64,000 nucleotides of DNA, from assembly GCA_958496175.1 (NCBI GenBank), contig OY292278.1, forward strand, positions 5,208,001-5,272,000. Reading direction: 5' to 3'. A program made the translations under genes and the position numbers. Below are positions 1 through 13,062 of this stretch, piece after piece. The stretch's first letter is position 1, and each line of letters begins with the position of its first letter. The stretch is from Sisyra terminalis (Eukaryota; Arthropoda; Insecta; Neuroptera; Sisyridae). The notes below the pieces were generated by a model that had not been told where the DNA came from, ran no database searches, and was given only the letters and a program-made list of their open reading frames with translations.

Positions 1-370
1 TTTGTAGAAAATCAAATTCTCCACAAGTTTTTTATTTATAATTTTTCCGTAGCTCTTGTTATTTTCGAGATAAATGCAAAAAAAAACGCGATATTTATGG
101 AAAAATCAGGTTCAGTGGCCCGTACTACCTCACCGGTTTGAGTTAGGACTTTGTCGCAATGGGCACTTTTGTAGAGCGTTTAATTCTGAGAAAAAACCAT
201 CTTCGGTAAAAGCGATTCCATGAAATGCCGCTGAGATATAGAAATTTAAAATAAAAAAATCAGAGTTTCCGTGTATTTTCAATGAGAAATCTTTACACGT
301 CTTGGTCGAGGACTTAAAATTAATATTAAAGGCTCAAACTTTCAGGGATTTTTTTTTTTGGTATTTCCAA
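1..370 (-). repeat. Partial foldback-type repeat (family F5)
   Basis: This is an inverted copy of the sequence at about 7653-8040, sharing the segment with CTCACCGGTTTGAGTTAGGA and CAGTGGCCCGTACTACCTC in opposite orientation. It is cut by the window edge. Confidence 0.65.
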
Positions 371-426
371 CAAAATTTCACGATGAGACTACAAAAAAGT
401 TCATCTTTATATAGATCTTTAAAATG

Positions 427-674
427 AACCGTTTATTTTTAAAGTGAGTTAAGTCCATTTCAAGAAAAATCCCTATAGTATTATCATTTTTAACCATAGG
501 AATTATGGAAGATACTAAGGAGGAGGGAATAATTGGCGTTTTTGTTCAAATCAGTAATTTCAGAAAACTCAACAGTTAAATAATTAACATACTTTGTTCT
601 AGTTACAAGAAGAAAAATCACCGCTTAGATTGTCCTTGAAAATGGATTTACCCCACTTTCAAAATAAACAAGTC
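427..674. mobile_element. TIR-type MITE, ~245 bp (copy 1)
   Basis: Terminal inverted repeats of about 40 bp: the left begins GTTTATTTTTAAAGTGAGTT and the right ends CCACTTTCAAAATAAAC. The interior contains ACTTTGTTCTAGTTACAAG. It matches copies at 36887-37128 and 49360-49562 and interrupted or partial copies near 15.75-15.88 and 16.5-17.05 kb. There is no coding capacity. Confidence 0.75.
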
Positions 675-1823
675 AATTAACAAAAAGTTTCCTATAAGAA
701 CCACCTGTTATTGTGCCACCATCTCTAGAGCTTTCTATGTAAATAAAAACCATTGCCATTGAATTTCGAAAAAAATATATATACAAAAGCTTTTTCAATC
801 GGAAAATTGCACAAGAAAATTCTATTTATACTATCAATTTTCCAATATGTACTATTCAGCCAACGTCACTTCCGTTGTTTGGTTTTTTTTTTTTTTTTTT
901 GTGTTTTCGTCATAAATTGATTTCCCTTCGTGAAAGTTCAATTGTGAATTTGATTGGAGTGCAATTGGACTGCAACATTTTTCACCGTTTTCACCCAAAA
1001 AATGTTCTCAGTGCTCTCGTATTGTTGCAATACAAAATGCAAAAGTGCATATTTTTTTTCTGGTACATTTCAAATTAAATTGATTTCTCGTTAGTGGAAC
1101 ACATTTTTTGTGTGCATTTCAATGAATTTTATGTTTGCAGTGAATCAATAATGGCAAAGAATTTATTTTCTAAATTTACATCAATCGATTAAAAGCAATG
1201 GTAGTTCACGATAAGGGTGGTGTTTATTTATAAAATACCAATTTAAGTATATATATAAATATATATAGATTTAATTGATTTGCACCCCTTTTGATAATTT
1301 AATATTTGTTCTACGCAAAAAGTGGCTGGAAAATTGTTCCGTTGTTTAATAATCATTTATCTTAGTAATAATATGAGTAATGATCCGATAATTATTAATT
1401 AATTTCTACAAGAAAATCAGTCATAAATTTATATTGACTTCAAAACCAAATGAGCCTGAATTTCATATGATAATATCAATCTATTTTCGTAACAATTCTC
1501 CACGATGAAGAAGCGGAAGTTCGTGTCATTATCACATAATATAATGCCGGATGTAAAGACATAGGCAAATATAAATCCCTCATTGAAATTATACCATCAA
1601 CAAAGGCCACAAGATTGACTGGTAAACCATAAATGTAAGAAAATCTCTCATGTGTCGTACATGTGAAAAGTGAAAATTTCGCCGGGGGCAAACGGCGTGC
1701 AAATAGGCAAAGATAAGGGAATGGAATAGGGAATGGAATAGGGACGTCGGTTTCGGGGGGGTGGGTGTCATCATTAAAGTCAAATTTTTGAATCGATTGA
1801 TGGAGAAAAGCTCGACAACTCAC
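675..1823. other. MARS2 intron or 3' flank, mostly unique sequence
   Basis: AT-rich DNA with a poly-T run near 882 and a C/G-rich stretch at about 1740-1770 just downstream of the MARS2 exon donor. No gene, RNA gene or convincing exon was seen on either strand. Confidence 0.6.
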
Positions 1824-2018
1824 CGGGTAAAGCTGCGAGCATGTCTACCAATTTCCGGGTGACGTCGTGCTTATTCAAATCCGCCAAAGTTCGATTATTC
1901 AGTGCCGGAAACATTTGTTTGGCGTTCAGCGCTTTACCACAACATCGACTCAACAAATTGCCAAAAGTATCTGCCAACTCGGCGTTGAGAATCCGCATCA
2001 CTTTTACGTCACTATAAT
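1824..2018 (-). CDS. MARS2: MARS2 exon: start of the C-terminal helical region
   Basis: On the minus strand this exon follows a TTTGCAG acceptor and ends at a GTGAGT donor. It completes the Asn codon left by the previous exon and reads NYSDVKVMRILNAELADTFG and onward through GNLLSRC. The NAELAD..GNLLxR segment is the conserved start of the helix bundle after the catalytic core in mitochondrial MetRS. The exon is 195 nt and leaves one base (G) for the next exon. No continuation was found between positions 1 and 1823, so the remaining C-terminal exon or exons lie outside the window. Identification is by recalled family similarity, not a search. Confidence 0.9.
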
Positions 2019-2945
2019 CTGCAAAGAAAAAAAAACATTTTACCAATAATTTTTGACATTTATTAAAAAAAAAAACGCCACACAACAGCCTTCAGAAAAA
2101 AACTTTTCATCATCCCCAATTTTTTCGCCATATTTTTTCATGAAAAGTAATCAAACTTTCCGTTCGCCTTAAATCCTTTCTTTATCAACAAATAAGATAA
2201 CATCTAAAGATAAAACAAAAATAAATAAATCCCCCTCACTCGGAAAAGATAGAGTGGTAATTTCTTTCTCGCAATTCATATTTACATTTTACAAACACAC
2301 ATACAAAACTCATATTTAATATTTTTTTCCTCTTTCGTGCAAAAGAATATGAAGAAGAAATATAAAATTCACGGAAAAGAGAAAAAGAAAAGCGGAAAAT
2401 GTCTTCGTCTTTTCGCTAACGACGAAAATAAAAATACTACACACTGTCGTATCCATACAACGTAATTTATAACATCCGCAAAGCATTGCAAGAAATATAA
2501 AATCTATTTCAATTGCAATCGGTTTTTTTTTCTTTTTTTATATAAATATGTATATTTTTATATGTAACATTTGGATAATTTAAATTTACTTTGACTTCCT
2601 CAACGACGGAAAATGTGGAAAGTAATGAAATTATTTCTAGGTACACTTTTAAATCACCGACTGGGAAATTCAAGGACAAAGTTTCACAAAATTATTAAAT
2701 TATATTTGAATGAAAACACGAAAACTTTTCCTATAAAAAAATTACATAAAAACAAAAAATGTCGATCCTATTAACTTATAAGCTATATTTGTACTGATAC
2801 TTATCTATACTTAAATACGACTTGTTGAAAATAGATCATTTTTCCACGACTAAATCCTTGTAATCCTTTAAAAATGTATTAGTTTTTAATTTAATTCTTA
2901 TTCTTTGAAATCGATCACGTATAAATAAGAAAAGTTATTGTCGAT
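2019..2945. other. MARS2 intron, no recognisable element
   Basis: Low-complexity AT-rich intron sequence following the acceptor of the 1824-2018 exon on the minus strand. Nothing else could be supported. Confidence 0.6.
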
Positions 2946-3985
2946 TAGACTGATTCAAAAAAAATGATGAATTTTTTTTTTTCTTAATTATATGGAAAAT
3001 ATTGTTGGAAATGACAAAATAAAAAATCCTGTGAAAGTTTACGCTTTTAATACTAATATTAAGAGGTGTCTTTATAAAAGTTTTTGATATTTTTAACAGG
3101 TTCTAAGTAATAAAAAAAAAATATTTTTATGTTAAAAGTATAATAATTCAGGGCATTTTCAATTTAATACAAATAACTTAGGACCTGTGAAAAATATCAA
3201 AAACTTTTATAGAGATAAGTTATAGGAAAGAAAGTGCTTTATAAAAAATGTCCTATAAAATTTTCTCATAAAATTGATAGTTGCGTCAAAAGATTGAAAA
3301 AATATTAAAAATTTTCTTTAGTTCAACTTTGACCTCGAATAACTTTTGAAGGAATAAATATATCAAAAACTTGTAAGACCACCTTTTTTGTAGATCGTTC
3401 AATTTTCTACAAGAATATACCTTGGTCATTCCAAAATATTGTCACCAACGTGAGCTATAAAATTCCAAAGTGCAAGAGAATATTGTTCCCATGTTATTTA
3501 AATGGAAAATCGAAATATGCAAATAACTTAGGACCTGTGAAAAATATCAAAAACTTTTATAGAGATAAGTTATAGAAAACCAAGTGCTCTACAAAATATG
3601 TCCTGTAAAATTTTCTCATAAAATTGATGGTTGCGTCAAAAAATTGAAAAAATATTAAAATTTCTCTTTAGTTTGACTTTCACCTCGAATAACTTTTATA
3701 CAAATAAATATATCAAAAATTTGTACAAGACCTTTTTTGTAGATCGTTTAATTTTCTACAAGAATATTCCTTGGTCATTCCGAAATATTGTCACCAACGT
3801 GAGCTATAAAATTCCAAAGTGCAAGAGAATATTGTTCCCATGTTATTTAAATGGAAAATCGAAATTTGCGATGCGGTACCTGTTAATATTAATATTAAGA
3901 GCTTAAACTTTCACAGGATTCTTTTTTGTCATTCCCAACAATATTTTCGATATAATTAAGAGAAAAAAATTCATATTTTTTTTTC
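2946..3985. mobile_element. Foldback element F1, copy a (right terminus lost, arm duplicated)
   Basis: Starts with the F1 terminus TTAGACTGATTC and carries the palindromic F1 body, marked by ACTTAGGACCTGTGAAAAAT and GTCACCAACGTGAGCTATAA. The right arm is present twice with a period of about 350 bp (starts near 3171 and 3521). The expected GAATCAGTCTA right end is missing. Confidence 0.7.
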
Positions 3986-3989
3986 AAAT

Positions 3990-6059
3990 TTCACGACTTT
4001 ACGACCAGTAGTTTTGGCTGCAGATTTAAATTCTAAAATTTAAATGGAACCAATTTGAGAACCACCTGCTGATTTTTGGGTTAGTAAAAAACAAGGTTTA
4101 TAAAATACACAGGTGGCCTCATGCGGTACGTGACGCATTCAGAAGAAATTCGAACAGATCTTCAGACTGATTGAAATTTAAAAATTCTTTGTATGACGTC
4201 ATTTTTTTTTCTAATGGGACAACCTGTGTAATTTATAAACCTTGAGTAAGAAACTAAATTGTAGAAAAAGAAAAAGAATAGGGATGTTCCTCCACAACCC
4301 CTGAGATATCCAGATAGAATGAGGATTAGTGCCAAGAAAAATAATTTTAATAAGAACTTCAGTGTTTTATCTTCGAAAATATCGATTGATGATACGTATT
4401 GTAGGCGATTTCAAATTGTTCTAAATATATAATCAAAACGATTGATTAAATAATAATTATATTTTTTTACTATAAAATTAAATTTGGTGCATCGATAGCA
4501 ACAATGAAAAAGTCTTCAGTCCGTTACGGGCGGAATTTTCAAAAATCCGTCCTTATCAGATGTTTATATTATATAAGGGATGTACCTTCCAAATTTCACG
4601 ACTTTACGACCAGCAGAAAAATTTAAATGGAACCAATTTGAGAACCATCTGTTTTTTGGGGTCGATAAAAAACTGAATTTAAGAAAAAGAAGAAGGATAT
4701 TCCTCCACAACTCCTGAGAGATCCAGATAGAATAAGGATTTGTGTCAAGAAAAATATTTTTAATAAGAATCCCACTCTTTTATCATCGAAAATATCGATT
4801 TAACAAAAATTAATTCACTTTTTCTATATCAAATTAAATTAAGTTTGTATCGAAATATTGAAATAATCCATACGATAACAATTATTTTGCAAACGGCTTG
4901 AATGGCATCTGGCACATTTTCATGTCATCCCACAGGACTAAAACAAGTCACTTTATATCCCCAAACGCCAAACGAAACGAGACTGTGTAATTTCAAGACC
5001 GACAATTTCAATATCTTCAACACTGAAATGTTCTCAAGTGTGACACAAAAATTGAAAAATCCTACAATTATTAAAAAGTTTCTTCTCAAAATTACAATTT
5101 TTCTGTGCTCATTTATGAACGAAAAAAAAAATAAAATCAAAAAAATCTTCTGCTATTTTAGAGATCTCTTTGGCCAATTTGATGAAACGACATCAAATGA
5201 AAGATCAAAAGCACAATTCAAAAGAAATGCTTTGATTAGTTGGAATTCACACTTGAAAAACTTAAATGGAAAATTTAGGATGAATTTAGTTTGGTGGCTG
5301 GTAATAGGAAAGTTTTATCGTTTAAATATTAACGCTTTTGTATAAGCTTGAATAATATATATGAATTTTAAATCGCATCAAGTTATTTGGTAAAATCAAA
5401 GTTTCCAGCAAATTGCAATTCACCAGATAGTTACTTATATATGTACGGACCAATTGGTCGTTAGTTTTACACACAATTTTCATTAATATAGTTCTCTCGT
5501 TGAAAATTTGTAAAACTAAGAACTTTATATAAAATTCAATTTTATCATTTCGACATATTAATTAACCGTGGAAACTTTTCAATCCATTGGGTTTTTGCCT
5601 CTCTGAAAAATGACAAACCCATATACAAAAATAAGCGAATGAAAATTGAATTTTCTGCATTTGATGTTTGGTTTTAAATTTACATGTTCTAAACTTTCAA
5701 GATTCAGAAACTAGGTAAGCTTTTTTCTCCCATTTTTCCTATATGTACGAATATGAAATATGCATACCTATGTATCCAGCATCATTCAATATTTAAGTGG
5801 AGGAATCGATTGGAAATTATTGAAATTGTAACCACCGGATAAATTAAATTTCATTTCGAGTTTCATAAAATTGAATGTTATAACCACCGTGACACATTTA
5901 AATAGTCCCAGTTTATTAATTAAATTGTCCCAAGGTATAAATCCAACGACCTTTTAATATCAAATCTACATTGGCTTAATACATATGATCAAATGCCGGA
6001 TGTTTCGTAAATCAGTGTTATAAATATAAAGGCTTTATTAACTCCAGGAAAATTATTAA
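3990..6059. repeat. Direct duplication followed by unique intron sequence
   Basis: The segment at about 4000-4400 recurs at about 4590-4810, sharing AATTTCACGACTTTACGACC, GGAACCAATTTGAGAACCA and a shared segment around CCTGAGATATCCAGATAGAA. The rest to 6059 is AT-rich intron without recognisable genes. Open frames near 4.9-5.3 kb have no family resemblance. Confidence 0.5.
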
Positions 6060-6499
6060 TCCATACTAAAATATAAAATTCTTACGTCTGTCTGTACATT
6101 TCGATTTTAAACCCAATTTTAGGGTAAATATTTATTTCAAGAGGCCCTTATTCCGAATTTAACATTTTTAAAATTTTTGTCTGTCTGTCTGTTTGTGTGT
6201 CCCGATTTAACTAAAGAACGGAACAACCGAATTTAATGAAATTTGGTATTAAGATACAACACAATTTCCCACAGACTATAGGCTACTTATAAAAAAATAT
6301 TAAGGGAAGGTATTCCCTAGGGATGAAAACATAAATTTTTACTTTAGACAAGTGAGTTATATATCATTGGAAAGGTAATTAAAAGTTAGAAAATAATCTG
6401 TAAAAATATTTTTAGTTGAACTGACAGAAAGCATAGTTAATTCAGTTTAAAGTTTAAAAAATTGCCTCTTTGAAATATAAACCTTTTTATATATAAAAC

Positions 6500-6592
6500 A
6501 CATAGTCGATGTTAATAGCGTAATGGCTCACGTATCTAACATTCTGATGTTCCTAATTATAAAGACGTGGGTTCCAATCTTACAGTTAACTT
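6500..6592 (+). other. tRNA-like segment (box A/box B-like) inside the Helitron
   Basis: TAGCGTAATGGCTCACGT resembles a D-arm/A box, and about 45 nt later GTGGGTTCCAATCTTAC resembles a T-arm/B box, followed by a T-run. No clean acceptor stem was found, so this is at most a degenerate tRNA-derived sequence, not a functional tRNA. Confidence 0.3.
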
Positions 6593-7588
6593 TTTTTTTA
6601 TTTTATTTTTTACAAAATTGTTGTAAATAGATCCTTAGAGTTGCTCAATATTGAAATATTAACAAAAAAAAAAGTAATAGTAGTAGTAGTCATAATAAAA
6701 AAAGTAATAAAACTTTTAGTAAATACGTTTTTAAAATCGTGCATACATAACATCCTGAATTTATATATCCCCTCTGACTGATGAAATTTTAATATTCGAT
6801 GTATTCCTTTTAAGGAGTAGACATCTGATAAGATTTTTTTTTTGAAAATTCCACCCCTAAAAGAGTAAAAAGGGTGACTAAGTTTGTATGAGAAAATGTA
6901 GAGTTAATCAACAATCGAAATTTTGACTTTAATAAGTGTAATAAATAAATAAATAATTAATTAATTATAAATATCTGTTTTTGTTATACCATTTTAACTA
7001 CAGCATGTTAAATAACGTCATTTCACTAAATTAGTATGAAAGTTTATGTAGTACTTATTCTAACAAAGCGATTTTTAATTTTTGTTTGTTTTTCAACAAT
7101 CAAACTTTTTTAAAATCTAATTTTTATGAACCAATGATGGTGACCTGGAGCAATTATTTAACATTAAGGGAGTAATTTTTATCATATATTTCATTATCAT
7201 TTAAAATATACAATCTTTTAAACTAACTTTTCTTCGGTATTTAGAAAAATTTGAAAATCAATTATTGTTATTGAAAATAAATAAATTATTCGAATTTCCT
7301 TCCACGCTTTCTATCTATTTCCAACAATTTTGCATGTACAACGTCAAAATGTGCGATATCGAATTGCTTTTTAGTCATGATTATCAAAATAAAGAAGGTC
7401 ATAATTTTTTTCGTTTTACATTGTATTTTGCAATATAAAAGCATTTTTATGTCGATGACATTTGGAAAATGTTTTTCTTTTACGATGCAAATATATAATA
7501 AGAAAGGGTTTTTGAAAATTCCTCCCCTAAAAAAGTCAAAAATGGTGGCAAAGTTTGTACGGCATAACATCTATTAAACAATCGAAAT

Positions 7589-7590
7589 TT

Positions 7591-7648
<58 letters not shown>
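7589..7648. repeat. (AT)n microsatellite
   Basis: An almost uninterrupted run of AT dinucleotides of about 55 bp. Confidence 0.9.
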
Positions 7649-7652
<4 letters not shown>

Positions 7653-7653
<1 letters not shown>

Positions 7654-8090
7654 TAGGGTGATTTTTATTTTTTACTTTTTTTTTTGGTCCCATCATGAAA
7701 TTTTGTTGGAAATACCAAAAAAAAAAAAAAAATATTTTAAAATTTGAGCCCTTAATATTAATTTTAAATCCTCGACCATTTCTATATCTCAGCGGCATTT
7801 CATGGGATCGCTTTTACCGAAATTGGTTTTTTCTCAGAATTAAACGCTCTACAAAAGTGCCCATTGCAACAAAGTCGTAACTCACACCGGTGAGGTAGTA
7901 CGGGCCACTGAACCTGATTTTTCCATAAAATTCGCGTTTTTTTTGTATTTATCTCGTAAATAACAAGAGCTACGGAAAAATTATAAATAAAAAACTTGTA
8001 GAGAATTTGATTTCCTACAAAACAAGTCCTGTAGACCAAATCGCTAAGATCAAAATTAAACGAGATATTAATTTAAAATGTTATTATTAT
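7653..8090 (+). mobile_element. Foldback-type repeat F5, nested in the Helitron
   Basis: Begins TTAGGGTGATTTTTATT and contains the segment shared in inverted orientation with positions 1-370. The right end is not resolved. Confidence 0.5.
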
Positions 8091-8247
8091 TATTATATTT
8101 TATTTCTTAATATAATTTAGATAAACTTTTTTTTTACATTCACAATACTTTGATTATTAAATCTAAAATTTCGATTGTTGATTAACTCTACATTATCTCA
8201 TATTAAACATTTTATTAAGATAAACGAATGCCACGGGCAACTACTAG

Positions 8248-11200
8248 TAGTAGATTAAAACTCATTGGAAAAGGAAGAAATTATCACAAAAATGAAAGAA
8301 AAAATAATTTCGGGGAGATCTTAAGTCGAAAAGGGGAAGGAAGTGAGTTTTTAAGGGAAAAAATGGTTTATCTCTATTTCTGACTTCAAAAGCTTAAAGT
8401 TCTATGAAAAAAAAAATCAATGGTGAATTTGTAGATCTTTTCATTACTTATAACTTTGCCACTAAATTTTTTTCCATAGGACTTTAAGTTTATCACCCCC
8501 CCTCACTTTTCCCGACCTCAGGTCTTCCGTTGATATCGGAGTAGATTTTTTTTTATTAAATAGATCCAGGATTTCAATTCGTTTTCTCTTTTCTACTTGA
8601 AGCCTTTTGGTTGCTTTTTTCTTAAGCATTACGTATTAATCCTTTTACATTTACAACATGTGTGCATAATAAAAAATGTTCAATAAAACGTCATTTTAAA
8701 CGGAATTTTTAAGTCTTTAATATTACAAAGGGGTTGCTTAAAAACTACTTTAATTTGAGACTTTAATTGTAATGGCTTAATTATAACAAACATCACAATC
8801 ATCGATAGAAATGCTTCTCAAAATTTATTATTTTATTTTATGAATAAAATAAAAATTTAGAGTTTCGTCCCCAAATTTGAAATATTCAGTGTAATATTTA
8901 TATTTTATGATTGAAATACTTCAATCTCACCTAATTTAATTCCTCAAAACAAACCCAATTAAAGTCCCTCCTTAAAATTTCGTTTGGTCCAACCGACCAA
9001 ACACCCTCCCGCCTCCCATTCCTCGTCTAATATCAACTGTATATTGCTTTACCTTTGTCCGGCACATCGGTAATAACATTAAAATGTTGTTTATTAATTT
9101 TCCATCCACATTTGCACAACACATTGTCCCACTTCAACCACGACCACGTCAACGTGGTGCCATCCTTTTCTCCATTACCATTGTCTGAATTGAGGCTCGG
9201 CCGAAATTAAATATGCACAAGCTTTGCACGAATGAGCTTTGCCAAGCTTTGCCACATCGCCGCACCGCCACCTTGTGGCCCAAGTGCAAAAGCAACGGAC
9301 TGAATGTTTGTATTTTCTCATCTCAACACGTACAAGATTCGGGAATGGTGGTTGATATGAGGGGGTTTTGGATGAGGGGGTGGATGGGGTTGAATATTCG
9401 AGAGGAAAGCAAACGTCTGTTTGATGGTGAAATAGCCACGTTTGCTTAATACAAGAGGTAAATATTTTGTTGCAATAGAGAACCATATGCATTTAATGCA
9501 TATATGCACTTTAACAAATCCCCGCCAAGGATTATTATTCATGGAATACGAATGAGATAAGCAAACCGAATTATTTATTCATATTTGAAAAATGTTTTAA
9601 AGGAATAAAAAAATTGAGATTTTTGCCTTAAGAAGTTTCTCTCATAATCGGCTTGAGCTTTAAAAGCTGGATTGGAAATATACAAATTGTTTTAGAAATC
9701 GCTTAAGCCAATGTACTCTAGAAAATTTTAACATAATTTTATTGATATTAATAAGCCTTTAGTTATCTATTTATGTAAAAAATCTGTACGTTGAAGTTTC
9801 CAAAAATATTGATAAATATTTTTTTTATTGAAGACCTCAAGGGAAAATTGCTTGGGAAAATCATGGAAAAGTATTTATAGAAGGATGAAACCTAAATAGA
9901 CTTACGCCACTTTCAAAATAAACGAGTATGTGTGTAATATAAAATTACATAGTGCCTGACGAACCGTTGCGGAATTGAAAAACAATTAATTTGATCAAAA
10001 AAAAACAGAAAAAACAACTTTAAAAAGAATTTCAGGGTATTTTCCAGTGGAACAGACCAATTTTAAGAGTCAAGAGTAAAAAAACAAACATTTTCAACCC
10101 TTATTTCAACCCTTTAAAGCTTTTTTTGACGCAAAAAGAAGTCGATAATCTTTTCTAAAGATTCATCTATCTGTAGTTCAACTTTTTACGTAATATTAAA
10201 TATTATAATAATTAATATTAATGTAAATTTTTTTTGTGGATCAATTTAATTTATTGTTTTTCAATTCCACAACGTTTCGTAAGGCACCACGTAATTTAAT
10301 ATTTAAAAATCGATATCCTCAAATTTGACATATTCAATTTTTATAATTTGACCAATTCTAAATTATTACACAATATGGTAGTTTAAATACATTTAAAATA
10401 AAGATTTTGTTTGTGGAACCATTTAATCTAATATGTAAGATAATGGCAGAAAAAGAGCAACAATTGGTTTGTTAAAAGTGGTTTGTTCTTTTTAGGTGTC
10501 CCAAAAGGCACTGGCAAAATCTTTTTGCTAAATTTACTACTATAACGATTCCATGCGAACGAAATCGCGAGTAAAAGTTAGTCATTAATAACCTACTTAA
10601 AAGTTGAGATATAAACTCGGAATGTCCCAAAAAAATGAACGCGAACCACTTTCAAAACAAACAGGAAGTTATTGTTTCCTGAAACAGGTGTTTAACAAAA
10701 AAAAAATTAACAGGTGGTACACATTTTAAACCAGCCAATCGAATTTTCTTCATGAAAAACTGATTTTATTCTTTGAAATTAATTGAATTTTTTTTTTGAA
10801 GATAATCAAAAGATGAAAGAAGATTTGGTTTTTTTGGGAATGATGAAAGTGTTTTTTTTTCGGTGTCCCAGAAGATCCTGGAAAATCCTTATTGCTAAAT
10901 TTACTATTATAACGATTCGATATATAGAGAGTTATTAATGTTCAACTTAAAAATTGAGATATATACTAGGAATGTCCCAAAAATTGAACGAGAACCGCTT
11001 TTAAAACAAACAGGTAGTTATTGTTTTCTGAAACAGGTGTTTAACAAAAAAAATTAACAGGTGGTACACAATTTAAAGCAGCTAATCGAATTTTCTTCAT
11101 GAAAAACTGTTTTTTCCGTTTAAGTTAATTAAAATTTTTTTTCGAAGATAATCAAAAGATGAAAGAAGATTTGGTGTTTTTAGAAAAAAATTTAAAGTTC

Positions 11201-11770
11201 TGATCTCTTATTTTTGGTTCGCAAAGATTTGTTTAAGGCAATTTTATGATATTTAAAAAAAATGTTTAATATTTTGGTAAAGTTTTTAGGTATTTTTTCT
11301 TTAAATTATTGTTAGTCACTTTACTGAGGTATGGCTTGGAGGACGTGTTATAATTACAAACATCACAAACGGTACAAATCAGCAAGTAGTGATCGTTTTT
11401 TTTAAATTTCATAATTATAAAACGTTACGTCCATTTTGTTCGATTGCATAGAAATTTAACTTTGATAAATTAAATTATGTCTTCTACATTTTTGAATATT
11501 ATCATTAGTGTTTCCTTTGGTCAATTTCTTAATATAAGGGTAATTATTTTTTTATTCAATAGGTCTAGGATTTTTAATTAGTTTTCTCTTTTTTTCTCGA
11601 AGCTTTTCGGTTTCTTTTGTCTTAAGCATTACGTATAAACTTTTTTTTAATTTTTTTTTTAAAAAAAAAAATTCAATAAATCGTCCGTTTGCTTAAGAAA
11701 ATGTTTACGATTACTTCGTTGAGATACTAGTTACAGTGGCTGTAATAATTACAAACATCACAAACATAGT
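8248..11770. repeat. Intron with dispersed and tandemly duplicated repeats
   Basis: About 10490-10850 recurs at about 10860-11190 (a ~370-bp tandem pair sharing GGTGTTTAACAAAAAAAA and AACAGGTGGTACACA). A segment with AAGCATTACGTATAA occurs near 8620 and 11625. ATTACAAACATCACAAAC recurs near 11350, 11748 and 13256. An inverted pair around ATTGAAAAACAATTAATTT (about 9970) and its complement (about 10250) flanks 280 bp. About 8940-9540 is more GC-rich and apparently unique. No gene is supported. Confidence 0.5.
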
Positions 11771-12228
11771 CAAAATAAGATTTTTTCGCTGACTTTGAAC
11801 AGCTATACTGTGTAGACAATATATAAAATATATTGCAGTCCAATTTATGTAGTATAATTTAACATAATAATATACAAATTTAATAAAATGCCATTCAAAT
11901 TTAATATAATAATACATAAACTTAATATAATAATATATAAAAATCATACCACCAACATAAATTTGAACAGAAGTTCAAACAAAAATATTCGTGACGTACT
12001 ACCCAGATACGTATTTCGATTGCCGAGCAATCTTCCTCGGTGGTCATCAAGTAGTTTGAATCACACCGTAACTGCTTTGTGATGATTCACTGATCCAGAT
12101 ACGTATTTCGATTGCCAAGCAATCTTCCTCAGTGGTCATCAAGTAGTTTGGATCACTCCGTAACTTTTTAGAAGTCTAACTTCTTCAAATGTATGCCCTG
12201 TTTCCAGTGCATGTTCTGCCACACATGA

Positions 12229-12905
12229 TATTTTTGACATCTACAGAAAACCAACACATATAGATAGATAGGTTATGGCTGAATCCGTATGTCATAATAG
12301 CTATAAACTGGCTGTTTTCCATTCCTTGCTAAACCAACTCGTAAATGTACCTCTGGTTAAGAATCTGTTTACAAAAGAATTAGAATACCTACATTAAAGG
12401 TGTGATCTTTAATGGACCAAAATTGTAGACAGAATCCTCAAAAGGGCTCTTTGGAGGAAAAAACTACCAGAAACCACTTTACGAACGATGGAAGGACCAG
12501 AAGACCGTTGGTCTGTTGTAACTTATTACCCATGGATTTCCCAAAAAATCGAAAGGATATGGAAACAGTTTGGAATAAAGGCTGGCTATACAACCAAAAA
12601 GTTGGGTGGATTTTTCAACGGTTCTAAAAATAAAATTCTGGATATGCAAGAGTGGAAAAATCATGTGTGGCAGAACATGCACTGCAAACAGGGCATACAT
12701 TTGCAGAAGCTGCTAGACTTCCAAAAAGTGTTCCAAAAACCGCACAAACCGATTGGATGCACTCGAAAGCATAGAAATTGTTAAAACAAAGGGAAAGGTA
12801 CTAAATTGGAAAAATGGCCCAATTAAAAATTCGGCACTTTTCGGGTTGCTTACGAAGGATTCGGTGAAAGTAAAGAAATTTGGGAACACCCTCCCCCCTC
12901 CATAA
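12229..12905 (+). pseudogene. Penelope-like RT / GIY-YIG polyprotein remnant
   Basis: One frame starts IFDIYRKPTHIDR and continues through FHSLLNQLVNVPLVKNLF, ILKRALWRKKLPETTL and SQKIERIWKQFG. This matches the C-terminal RT and linker region of Penelope-like proteins. After frame shifts it resumes as SCVAEHALQTGHTFAEAARL and LDALESIEIVKTKGKVLNW, then NSALFGLLTKDSVK, the C-terminal part of the GIY-YIG endonuclease domain. The GIY and YIG catalytic motifs between the two parts are deleted. Several in-frame stops are present (for example soon after PTHIDR). It is therefore a dead fragment lacking the main RT palm. Family assignment rests on recognised motifs, not a search. Confidence 0.82.
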
Positions 12906-13014
12906 CCACATCGCAAAAAGAGAAAGGCACGACATATAAATTGAGATCAATCCGTGATTATTTTGTGAATCATCACATAGCAGTTACGGAGTGATCCAAA
13001 CTACTTGATGACAA

Positions 13015-13062
13015 CTGATGAAGATTGCTTGGCAATCGAAATACGTATCTGGGTAATACGTC
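13015..13062 (+). ncRNA. Hammerhead-like ribozyme core in Penelope-like terminus
   Basis: CTGATGA, one extra A, stem II GATTGC-TTG-GCAATC (six perfect pairs), GAAA, T, stem III ACGTAT-loop-ATACGT (six pairs), then C, giving a GTC cleavage-site triplet. The core position N7 is T here but G or A in other copies. The extra A before stem II and the extra T before stem III depart from a canonical hammerhead, so activity is uncertain. Confidence 0.45.

Larger units (their letters stand above)
6060..8247 (+). mobile_element. Helitron-like non-autonomous element
   Basis: The 5' end reads TCCATACTAAAATATAAAAT, the TC start and consensus style of many Helitrons. The 3' end has a hairpin TGCC-ACG-GGCA at 8229-8239 followed four bases later by CTAG at 8244-8247. 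The flanking bases are A before and T after, as expected for insertion into an AT dinucleotide. A related 5' portion occurs at about 18616-18950. The interior holds a tRNA-like segment, an (AT)n tract and an F5 insertion. No Rep/helicase coding was seen. Confidence 0.6.

Noticed and set aside
4902..5345. Open frame of 147 codons on the plus strand
   Set aside because: Low-complexity, Lys/Asn/Phe-rich, no domain or codon pattern, inside a MARS2 intron. Likely chance.
6500..6592. Functional tRNA gene
   Set aside because: No seven-pair acceptor stem and no convincing seven-base anticodon loop; only box-like similarity.
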